In this document: positions 24,472-32,120 of the stretch, piece after piece
How positions within the stretch are numbered: position 1 is the stretch's first letter
How the letters are laid out: each line of letters starts with the position of its first letter
NCBI GenBank assembly: GCA_946565805.1
Contig: CAMNWO010000003.1
Span: forward strand, 1-38,813
Length of the DNA: 38,813 nucleotides
Source: an uncultured Clostridium sp.
Lineage (GTDB): Bacteria > Bacillota > Clostridia > TANB77 > CAG-508
Direction: 5' to 3'
Notes under the pieces: model-generated
Database searches by the model: none
The model's input: only the letters and a program-made list of their open reading frames with translations
What the model was told of the DNA's origin: nothing
Position numbers and translations under genes: made by a program

Positions 24472-26491
24472 ATGAATTACAAAATAGAAGGAGCTATTAG
24501 AAGAAATAGAAAGAATTTTATTATTTTTGCTATACTATGGTTTTTTATGGCCATAGTATTTGTTGCGCCTTTTGCCTATAGTTCACATATGGCCAGTTTA
24601 GAAGGAAAGATGGATATACAAGTATTTTTTGAAACCTTTGGGACTTCTATATCCAATCCATTTGGAACATTAGGTAATATATTTTCGCAAGGAGCGAGTG
24701 GAACTTACTTTTCTGCTTTATTAGTAGCTACCATATTTTATTCCTTATTTTTCTTTATAGGATTTGTAAAAACAGCTCCTAAAAATGAATACTCTGATAT
24801 TGAGCATGGTTCTAGTGATTGGAGCCAAAGAGGAGAACAATATCAAATATTAAACAAGAATAAAGGAATTATTCTAGCAGAAGACAATTATTTGCCAGTT
24901 GATAAACGAGGAAATGTTAATGTTTTAGTAGTAGGACGGATCAGGTTCTGGTAAATCTGCTTCTTATTCTATCCCAAATGCATTTCAATGTTTAGGTTCG
25001 TATATTTTTACAGACCCGAAAGGAGAATTGTATGATAGAACAGCAGGATATCTAAAAGAGCAAGGTTATGAAATAAAAGTATTAAACTTAGTAAGACCAC
25101 AATACAGTGATGGGTATAATCCATTGATGCATATATCATCTGAATTAGATGTTGACGTTATTGCAAATACGGTTATAAAAGGACAAAAATCAGATAGTAG
25201 TTCCTCATCAGATCCATATTGGGATGATATGGCAGAAATGTTATTAAAAGCATTAATTTATTACTTAATTGCTACTAGACCAGAAGAAGAACAAAACTTA
25301 GCAAGTTGTGCAGAATTAGTTAGAGCTGCTAACAACAAAGGTGGAAGTAACTTATTAACAGAATTAATTAGCCAATTGCCTTATGACCATCCAGCTAGAA
25401 TGTATTATAAATCAATTGAAATTGCACCAGAAAAAACCTATGGTTCTATCTTGAGCTCGCTACAATCTAAATTAGGTAAATTTGACTCAAAAGAGATAGC
25501 AGAGCTAACATCAACAGATACGATAGATTTTGAAGAAATCGGAAATAGAAAAACAGCTGTCTATGTTATATCATCTGATACTCATACAGCCTATGACTTC
25601 TTACTAACAATATTTTTCTCACAAATGATACAACAACTTTATGATTATGCAGACCAAAATGGAGGAGCGTTAAAGGAACAGACTTTCTTTATACTAGATG
25701 AGTTTGCAAACATAGGAAAAATACCAGATTTTGATAAAAAAATCTCTACTTCAAGAAGTAGAAAAATATCATTTAGTGTTATCTTACAAAACATAGACCA
25801 ATTAGAAGCGGTATATGAAAAATCATATGAAACCATCATGGGTAACTGTGATACACACGTATTTTTAGGAAGTAACTCCTACAAAACAGTAGAATATTTT
25901 TCAAAAGCTTTAGGAGAAAAAACAATCGGAAGAGATAGTATATCTGTCAATAAAAATAGACAAAACTGGATGACAGGAAAATCTGTATCTGACCAAGTTA
26001 TGGCAAGAGCCTTAATGACACCAGATGAACTTCGTAGAATGGATAATGACCAATGTATCATTTACGAAAAGGGAATTAAGCCAGTCAAAGCTCAAAAATT
26101 TTATTACTTCAAACATCCAATGGCAAAGAAGATGAAACCATTTGAAATTAGCCACAATGATATTGGAGTAAAAGATAGAGGAACGTGGAGAAAATACAAT
26201 CCATATAATCCATATGTCGAAGAAAAAGAAGGAGGCAATCCAGTAGAAAACTTAAAAGTAGAATCATTAGATGACTTATTTGATGATGATCCAGTAGACA
26301 AAAAAGAAGAAAATAAACCACAACCAAATTCTTCTGGTGGAGTATCATCAACAACTCCAATATTAGACTTAGAAGACTTTACAACAGATGCGCCAATCTT
26401 ACCACAAGAACAAGAAAAAAACGACGATAGCTATGATTTACAAAAAGAATTAGAAGCCAAATTTGATGAATTATTTGGACCAATCGATTAA
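24472..26491 (+). CDS. VirD4/TraG-type coupling ATPase with an apparent +1 shift in Walker A
   Basis: The joined 672-aa product is a type IV coupling protein, a membrane-bound hexameric ATPase that feeds DNA or protein substrate to a secretion channel. It has two membrane helices (about 18-40 and 80-103), then EHGSSDWSQRGEQY, Walker A, TDPKGELYD, Walker B with ILDEFANIGKIPDF, ILQNIDQLEAVY, and an acidic Pro-rich tail from about 575. Zero frame ends at a TAA (24952-24954). At 24934 the sequence is GGA CGG ATC; skipping C24937 gives VVGGSGSGKS, an intact P-loop. Everything else is open. The start at 24472 follows AGGTGA. No relaxase or other channel genes are in view. Could be a pseudogene, error or recoded gene. 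Confidence 0.82.
24937..24940 (+). other. CGGA frameshift site in the coupling ATPase
   Basis: In-frame CGG followed by A inside the P-loop codons. Skipping C24937 restores GGSGSGKS; the zero frame stops four codons later. Confidence 0.65.
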
Positions 26492-26503
26492 TTTGGGTAA
26501 TTT

Positions 26504-26544
26504 GGGGACGTTTCCTTTTGCTCCTTTTGGAGCAATTGGGGACA
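26504..26544. repeat. REP-like element, third type
   Basis: A perfect TTGCTCC/GGAGCAA hairpin (26518-26535, TTTT loop) is flanked by direct GGGGACG (26504-26510) and GGGGACA (26538-26544). It shares the GGGGAC core with the other repeats in this window but has a different stem. It lies between the coupling-ATPase stop and its terminator. Confidence 0.5.
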
Positions 26545-26557
26545 CATCTATAAAATA

Positions 26558-26586
26558 AAAAGAGAGTTCAGTTTGAACTCTCTTTT
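26558..26586. terminator. Terminator after the coupling ATPase
   Basis: Stem AAAGAGAGTTCA (26558-26571 region) with TGAACTCTCTTT and a short loop, with T and A runs on both sides. It would also serve the gene remnant on the minus strand. Confidence 0.75.
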
Positions 26587-26592
26587 AGTATG

Positions 26593-26730
26593 TTAATTGG
26601 TATCGAACTCATATGTATTTGTGATAGAACCTTTTGAAATACATAGCTTGTATATTGTTTCCGTTTTTTTATTACAACGAGTTGTTGGGGTATTTTCTAC
26701 ATCTGGTGTTTGGCATTCTATAATGTTATT
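26593..26730 (-). pseudogene. Possible 3' remnant of a minus-strand gene
   Basis: A 45-codon open stretch without a start codon ends in TAA directly before a terminator on its own strand. The translation is polar with three Cys (ECQTPDV, TTRCNKK, YKLCISKG) and looks like coding sequence rather than chance. An in-frame TAG at 26731 closes it upstream. I do not recognise it. The rest of 26492-26853 holds the repeat, a terminator and the next promoter. Confidence 0.3.
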
Positions 26731-26799
26731 CTAGTACTTAGAAATAGTAATAAAGATTATATAATTTGGATAAATACGAAAATACTTTCGCACAGCCCC

Positions 26800-26828
26800 T
26801 TGTCAAAAAAGAAAAAATATAGTAAAAT
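26800..26828 (+). promoter_or_regulatory. Promoter of the yhaO-yhaN pair
   Basis: TTGTCA (26800-26805) and TAAAAT (26823-26828) with a 17-nt spacer, 25 nt before the start codon. Confidence 0.65.
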
Positions 26829-26853
26829 GACACAAAAGAAAAGAGGGAAAAGA

Positions 26854-27924
26854 ATGAAATTTGTACATATAGCAGATATGCATTTTGATAGTCCGTTTGT
26901 TAACCTATCAGACAAAGACATATTAGGAGACTTACGTCGATTAGAACAAAGAAAAGTCTTTAAAAAAGTAATTCAATATATACAAGAAAACCAAATAGAA
27001 TATCTATTTATTTCTGGTGACTTATATGAACATAAATATATTAAACAATCTACCATAGAATACATCAATAACTTATTTAAAGAAATACCAGACACCAAAA
27101 TTTTTATTAGTCCAGGTAACCATGATCCATACCTAAAAAATTCTTATTATAACAAGTTTAATTGGAATGAAAATGTAAAAATTTTTTACAATAAAATCGA
27201 AAAAATAGAAGAAGAAAATATTAATATTTATGGTTATGGATTTGATGATTTTTATTGTACAAATTGTGGGATAGAGCAATTTGAAATAGAAGATGAGAGC
27301 AAACTAAATCTATTAATTATCCATGGAACTTTAGACGGAGCGTCATTGGAAGAAAAACAATATAATTCCATAACAAGACGACTATTACAAGAAAAGAAAT
27401 TTGACTATATTGCCTTAGGGCATATTCATAAACCAGATTATACTACCAATATTGTTTATCCTGGTTCCACTATTTCTCTAGGATTCGACGAATTAGGAGA
27501 ACACGGAATGATAGTAGGAGAAATCCAGAAGAAAGAATTAAAAATAGAATTTATTCCATTAGATGACGAACAATTTAAAGAAATACAGATGGATATTAGT
27601 GAATTTTTATCCAAAGAAGAATTAATCGAAAAAATGAATCAACTCGAAATAGCAAATAATGAATACATAAAAATTATATTAATAGGAAATAGAAATTTCG
27701 AAATCAATAAATATGAATTACTAAAATACATAGAAAAACAGAGAATTATAAAAATAAAGGATCACACAAAAATAGCGTATGATTTAGAAAAAATAGCAAA
27801 CGAAAACACACTGAAAGGATTATTTGCCAAAGAAATGCTTCAAAAATTAGAACAAACGAATGAAATAGAAGAAAAAGAAATAATAGAAAAAGCAATTGAA
27901 ATAGGATTAGAAGCCTTAGAATAA
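26854..27924 (+). CDS. yhaO: YhaO/SbcD-type metallophosphoesterase
   Basis: This 356-aa calcineurin-like nuclease is related to SbcD/Mre11 and to B. subtilis YhaO. All metal-binding motifs are in place: FVHIADMHFDS (Asp8, His10), ISGDLYEH, SPGNHDPY, LIIHGT and LGHIHKPDY. The C-terminal third is helical and charged and probably contacts the partner ATPase. The start at 26854 follows AGAGGGAAA; the frame runs open to 26710 but through the promoter. The partner yhaN lies downstream across a paired repeat. A DNA end-processing or repair role is inferred from family. Confidence 0.87.
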   Translation: MKFVHIADMHFDSPFVNLSDKDILGDLRRLEQRKVFKKVIQYIQENQIEYLFISGDLYEHKYIKQSTIEYINNLFKEIPDTKIFISPGNHDPYLKNSYYNKFNWNENVKIFYNKIEKIEEENINIYGYGFDDFYCTNCGIEQFEIEDESKLNLLIIHGTLDGASLEEKQYNSITRRLLQEKKFDYIALGHIHKPDYTTNIVYPGSTISLGFDELGEHGMIVGEIQKKELKIEFIPLDDEQFKEIQMDISEFLSKEELIEKMNQLEIANNEYIKIILIGNRNFEINKYELLKYIEKQRIIKIKDHTKIAYDLEKIANENTLKGLFAKEMLQKLEQTNEIEEKEIIEKAIEIGLEALE

Positions 27925-27927
27925 AAG

Positions 27928-28033
27928 CGATGTTTTTTGGGACGGGGTCAAAAAACATCGTTTCTAGAAAAAAAGAAAAATAAATTATAAAAAATTGAAA
28001 TGATGTTTTTTGACCCCGTCCCAAAAAACATCG
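27928..28033. repeat. Paired REP-like repeat (BIME), family 2, between yhaO and yhaN
   Basis: Units 27928-27960 and 28001-28033 lie in inverted orientation, each a 12-bp CGATGTTTTTTG stem hairpin with a GGACGGGGT loop. They match the arms of 11174-11284 almost base for base, while the spacers differ. It starts 3 nt after the yhaO stop and ends directly before AAGGAG of yhaN. Confidence 0.85.
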
Positions 28034-28045
28034 AAGGAGAAAAAT

Positions 28046-29905
28046 TTGAAAATCAAGCAATTAAAAATAAATGGATATGGAAAATTAAAAGAAAAAGAAA
28101 TAGAATTTAAAGACAACATTAATATTGTTTATGGAAAAAACGAAGCAGGAAAATCTACTTTATTAAATTTTATTGCTAATTCTTTTTATGGTATTTCCAA
28201 AAATAAAAGGGGAAAAGAAATATCTGATTTTGAAAAATATATGCCATGGGTAGGAGATGACTTTTCTGGAAAATTAGTATACGAACTAGATAATGGAAAT
28301 AACTATGAAATATTTAGAGACTTCAAAAAGAAAAACCCAAAAATATTTAATGAAAAAATGGAGGATATTTCAAAAGAATTTAATATTGACAAAAGCAAAG
28401 GAAATGAATTCTTTTATGAACAAACGAAAGTAGATGAAGCCTTATTTTTATCTACCATATTTGTCAATCAGCAAGAAGTAAAATTAGAAAAACAAGATCA
28501 AAATGTTTTAATACAAAAGATTGCTAATTTAGTAGGAACAGGAGAAGATAATGTATCTTTTAAAAGAGCAATAGACCGAATTAATAGACGTGTATTAGAT
28601 GAGATTGGGACTGAAAGATCTAGGGAAAAGCCAATTAATATAATTGGGAAAGAAATAACCAATCTAGAAAAAGAAAAAGAAGAGTTAGAAAAATATGTAG
28701 ACATAAAATACAATATAGAAGAAAATAAAAACAATCTTGCGAGAGAAATTGAGAAATTGGAAAACGAAATTAAAACGCTAAAAGAAGAAAAGTTAAAAGA
28801 GGAAAATGAAAAAATTGAAAATGAAAAAATAAATTTAAAGATAAATTTAAAAAATGAAAATAACAAAAAAATAAATAAAAAAAAAAATAAAATTGATGAA
28901 ATTAATTTAGAAAATAAAAATATTTTTGAAAAAAATAAAAAAATAAATTTGAAAAAAAATAAATTAAATAAAATAATATTTATTATTTTTTCTATTATTA
29001 TTTTAATAAATATTTTACAATTTATTTTTATTAAAAATAAATTTTTTAATTTTGCCTTCTTGCTTACAGTACCAATAGATTTAATTTTTTCTTTATTTTT
29101 TAAAAATAAAATAAAAAACAAAGAAAAAAATGTAAAAGATAAAATAGAAAAAATAAATGCAGAAATAAAACAATTAAATTTTGAAATTAATTTATTAGAG
29201 AAAAATAATGAAGAATTAATTCAAGAAATAAATAACAATAATTCAAATAAAATAGAAAAAAAAGAAAGTAATAATTTAGAAGAAATTAATTTAAAAATAC
29301 AAGATTTAGAAAATAATTTAAGTAGTCAAAAAATACAATTACATACATTAGATTTAGACAACAAAAATATAGAACCGAAGTTAGAAAATTTATCTAATAT
29401 AGAAGAAAAATTAGTTAACAATAAAGAGAAAATGGTGAACTTGAAAAATTTAGAGCAAAGTATGAATTTAGCCAAAAAAATTTTAGAGAAATCTTATAAT
29501 GAAATGAAAAACACAGTTACCCCTAAGTTTACAGATAAATTATCAGAAACGATTTCTGAAATTACAGAGGGAAAATATAAGCATGTAAGGTTTAACGATG
29601 ATAGTGGATTGGTTGTAGAATTAGAAAATGGAAATTATATACCAGCTTCTCGATTAAGTATTGGAACGATTGACCAATTATATCTTTCTTTAAGACTTGC
29701 TATGGCAGAAGAATTATCAGAAGAGAAGATGCCAATTATTTTAGATGAAGCATTTGCATATTATGATAGTGAAAGATTAAAAAATATTTTACAATATATG
29801 ACTACTAGATTTAGAAGCCATCAAATTTTAATTTTTACTTGTACCAATCGAGAAAGAGAAATTTTAGAGGACTTGCAACTAGAATTTAATTGGGTAAAAA
29901 TGTAA
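28046..29905 (+). CDS. yhaN: YhaN/SbcC-like AAA ATPase with coiled coil
   Basis: This 619-aa SMC/Rad50-type ATPase would pair with YhaO. Walker A GKNEAGKS is at 30-37, the region with VNQQEVKLE is the Q-loop area, the ABC signature is LSIGTIDQLYLSLRLA, and Walker B is PIILDEAF (563-570) followed by DSERL. The middle (about 210-500) is coiled coil. Around 309-353 are two hydrophobic segments, suggesting a membrane hairpin at the tip, as predicted for B. subtilis YhaN. It is shorter than Bacillus YhaN. The central part is extremely AT-rich (nearly all K, N, I, E). Start is TTG 28046, placed by AAGGAG at 28034; an upstream TTG at 28010 lies inside the repeat. Confidence 0.8.
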   Translation: MKIKQLKINGYGKLKEKEIEFKDNINIVYGKNEAGKSTLLNFIANSFYGISKNKRGKEISDFEKYMPWVGDDFSGKLVYELDNGNNYEIFRDFKKKNPKIFNEKMEDISKEFNIDKSKGNEFFYEQTKVDEALFLSTIFVNQQEVKLEKQDQNVLIQKIANLVGTGEDNVSFKRAIDRINRRVLDEIGTERSREKPINIIGKEITNLEKEKEELEKYVDIKYNIEENKNNLAREIEKLENEIKTLKEEKLKEENEKIENEKINLKINLKNENNKKINKKKNKIDEINLENKNIFEKNKKINLKKNKLNKIIFIIFSIIILINILQFIFIKNKFFNFAFLLTVPIDLIFSLFFKNKIKNKEKNVKDKIEKINAEIKQLNFEINLLEKNNEELIQEINNNNSNKIEKKESNNLEEINLKIQDLENNLSSQKIQLHTLDLDNKNIEPKLENLSNIEEKLVNNKEKMVNLKNLEQSMNLAKKILEKSYNEMKNTVTPKFTDKLSETISEITEGKYKHVRFNDDSGLVVELENGNYIPASRLSIGTIDQLYLSLRLAMAEELSEEKMPIILDEAFAYYDSERLKNILQYMTTRFRSHQILIFTCTNREREILEDLQLEFNWVKM

Positions 29906-29932
29906 AAACTCCAAACTTGAGATATTCTTCTC

Positions 29933-29961
29933 TTGAATTAATTGGAAAAATGTAGTATAAT
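29933..29961 (+). promoter_or_regulatory. Promoter of prfA
   Basis: TTGAAT (29933-29938) and TATAAT (29956-29961) with a 17-nt spacer, 32 nt before the ATG. Confidence 0.65.
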
Positions 29962-29993
29962 ACCAAAAGCAAAATCAAAAAAGGAGAATGATT

Positions 29994-31052
29994 ATGTTTG
30001 AAAAGTTAGAAGCAGTAGAAAAAAGGTATGAAGAATTAACAAAATTAATTGCAGACCCAGAAGTAATAGCAAACCAATCCGAGTGGCAAAAGCTAATGAA
30101 AGAACACGCAAGTATAGAAGATATAGTATTAAAATTTAGAGAATATAAAAAAGTAAAACAGGCAATGACAGAAGCAGAAGAGCTAATGCAAGACCCAGAA
30201 ATGAAAGAATTAGCAGAAGCAGAATATTATGAAGCAAAAGAAAACTTGCCAAAGATAGAAGAAGAACTAAAAATTCTGTTAATTCCTAAAGATCCAGATG
30301 ATGATAAAAATATCATGTGTGAAATTAGAGCAGGAGCAGGAGGAGAAGAAGCAGCCTTATTTGCAGGGACTCTATTTAGAATGTATACTATGTATGCAGA
30401 AAAAAGACGTTGGAAACTAGAAGTATTGAATGAAAACGAGACAGGGCTAGGAGGATACAAAGAAATATCCTTTATGATTACAGGAAAAGGTGTATACAGT
30501 AGGTTGAAATTTGAAAGTGGTGTACACAGAGTACAAAGGGTTCCTGATACAGAAAGTAGTGGAAGAATTCATACATCAACAGCAACTGTTGCTGTATTAC
30601 CAGTAGTAGAAGACGTAGAAATTGAAGTCAATCCAGCTGATATTAAAATGGAAGTATTTAGAGCATCTGGAGCAGGAGGACAACATATTAATAAAACTTC
30701 ATCAGCAGTAAGATTAATTCATGAACCATCTGGAATTGTAGTAGAGTGTCAAACAGAAAGGTCACAATTCCAAAATAAAGACAATGCTATGAAAATGTTA
30801 AAAACGAAACTATATGAAATTGAAAAAGAAAAGCAAGATAGCGAAATTACAAATGCTAGAAGAATTCAAGTAGGTTCAGGAGACAGAAGCGAAAAAATAA
30901 GAACTTATAATTATCCACAAGGAAGAATTACAGACCATAGAATTGGAATGAGTATTTATCAAATGGAAAACTTCTTAAATGGTGACATTGACGAGATGAT
31001 AGATAATTTAATTGCAGCAGATAGAGCAGAAAGATTAAAAGGTGAAGAATAA
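29994..31052 (+). CDS. prfA: Peptide chain release factor 1
   Basis: RF1 (352 aa) ends translation at UAA and UAG. The N-terminal helical domain ([15 protein letters not shown]), the domain 2 region with [19 protein letters not shown], and the peptidyl-transferase GGQ at 228-230 in [19 protein letters not shown] are all present, with the tripeptide-anticodon region upstream. I chose ATG 29994 because AAGGAG lies 8 nt before it; the in-frame ATG at 29988 is too close to that site. The gene has its own promoter and terminator. Confidence 0.96.
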   Translation: MFEKLEAVEKRYEELTKLIADPEVIANQSEWQKLMKEHASIEDIVLKFREYKKVKQAMTEAEELMQDPEMKELAEAEYYEAKENLPKIEEELKILLIPKDPDDDKNIMCEIRAGAGGEEAALFAGTLFRMYTMYAEKRRWKLEVLNENETGLGGYKEISFMITGKGVYSRLKFESGVHRVQRVPDTESSGRIHTSTATVAVLPVVEDVEIEVNPADIKMEVFRASGAGGQHINKTSSAVRLIHEPSGIVVECQTERSQFQNKDNAMKMLKTKLYEIEKEKQDSEITNARRIQVGSGDRSEKIRTYNYPQGRITDHRIGMSIYQMENFLNGDIDEMIDNLIAADRAERLKGEE

Positions 31053-31062
31053 AACAGAAACG

Positions 31063-31090
31063 CTCCCTAGCAACACTAGGGAGTTTTTTT
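31063..31090 (+). terminator. Terminator of prfA
   Basis: Stem CTCCCTAG with CTAGGGAG around a 5-nt loop, followed by seven T. Confidence 0.9.
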
Positions 31091-31221
31091 GATGTCTATA
31101 CCCTTTACATATGCTATTTATTGAGTTGTGCATAAAAACAAATATTATGCATACCTGAAATTAAGAATAAAATAGGAAGGCTATTAATAAACTAGAAGAA
31201 AAAGGAAAAAAGGAGAAAGAT

Positions 31222-31966
31222 GTGGAAGGAATTATCAAAACAACACTTTTAGGTTTATTTTTTGGAACCTTTGGTACCACTATTCGGAGGAATTCTAGGA
31301 GTTATTATAAAGAAACATTCCAATAAATTTTTAAGTTTTATATTAGCTTTTGCTTCTGGGCTTATGATGGCAGTTATTTGTTTTGACTTAATACCAGAGG
31401 CCTTAGGGCTTAGCTCTATTGTTAATGTCGTGATAGGAATTATAATAGGAATTATTGGAATGGTATTTTGTGACTTATTAGTAGAGAAAAAGTTTAATAA
31501 GCAGGCAGAAATAAAAAAAGAAAGTAATACATTATTAAAGACAGGAATTATCGTATCTATTGGATTGGCAATACATAACTTTCCAGAAGGATTAGCTATT
31601 GGTTCTGGATTTGAAGCATCTATGAAATTAGGGTTAAGTTTAGCATTAGCTATTTGTTTACATGATATACCAGAAGGAATATCGATGGCAGTACCTATGA
31701 AAAATGGAGGAATGAAAATATCTAAAGTAATTTTTTATGTAGTATTATCTGGTATTACTACGGGAATAGGAGCATTTTTTGGGGCTATTATAGGTTCTAT
31801 CTCACAGCAAATTATAGCCATTTGCTTAAGTTTTGCAGCAGGAGCTATGTTATACATTGTGTCAGGAGAATTGGTGCCAGAAGCGAATCATCTATATCAT
31901 GGTAGAATGACTGCTGTTGGAAATATGATAGGATTTTTAATTGGAATTTTTGCAACAGGGATTTAG
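31222..31966 (+). CDS. ZIP-family metal transporter with an apparent +1 shift at CGGA
   Basis: ZIP proteins carry zinc, iron or manganese into the cytosol. The start is GTG 31222, 6 nt after AAGGAG. It reads TTLLGLFFGTFGTTI to ATT at 31282, then CGG AGG. Skipping C31285 gives GGILGVIIKKHSNK and the frame is open to 31966, 247 aa in total. Conserved pieces are MAVICFDLIPEAL, AIHNFPEGLAIG and CLHDIPEGISMAVP (His-x-x-x-Glu metal sites in helices 4 and 5). A TTG at 31262 would allow a shorter protein without the first helix, but it has no ribosome binding site and would lose conserved TTIGG. Pseudogene or sequence error are alternatives. Confidence 0.82.
31285..31288 (+). other. CGGA frameshift site in the ZIP transporter gene
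   Basis: In-frame CGG followed by A, after ATT. Skipping C31285 restores TTI-GGILG at the end of helix 1. Confidence 0.65.
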
Positions 31967-32055
31967 GGATATTCCTTTAATTCCTGTTTTAGGGAATAGG
32001 CGGATATGTCTTGAGACGAAAAGCGAAAAAATGTTTGAAAAATCTTAAAATTCTA

Positions 32056-32084
32056 TTGACTTTTTTTAGAAGAGAAGATATAAT
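32056..32084 (+). promoter_or_regulatory. Promoter of pcrA
   Basis: TTGACT (32056-32061) and TATAAT (32079-32084), 17 nt apart, 36 nt before the ATG. Confidence 0.75.
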
Positions 32085-32120
32085 CAAGAACAAAATAAGG
32101 AATCAGAATAGGAGAAAAAA

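Noticed and set aside
28498..29121. A 207-aa minus-strand open frame opposite yhaN
   Set aside because: It is the antisense of a very AT-rich coiled coil (K/N/E codons read back as F/I/L/S), has no ribosome binding site, and lies within a clear gene.
31262..31966. ZIP transporter starting at TTG 31262
   Set aside because: It has no ribosome binding site and lacks the first conserved helix, which is encoded in the other frame from GTG 31222 behind AAGGAG.
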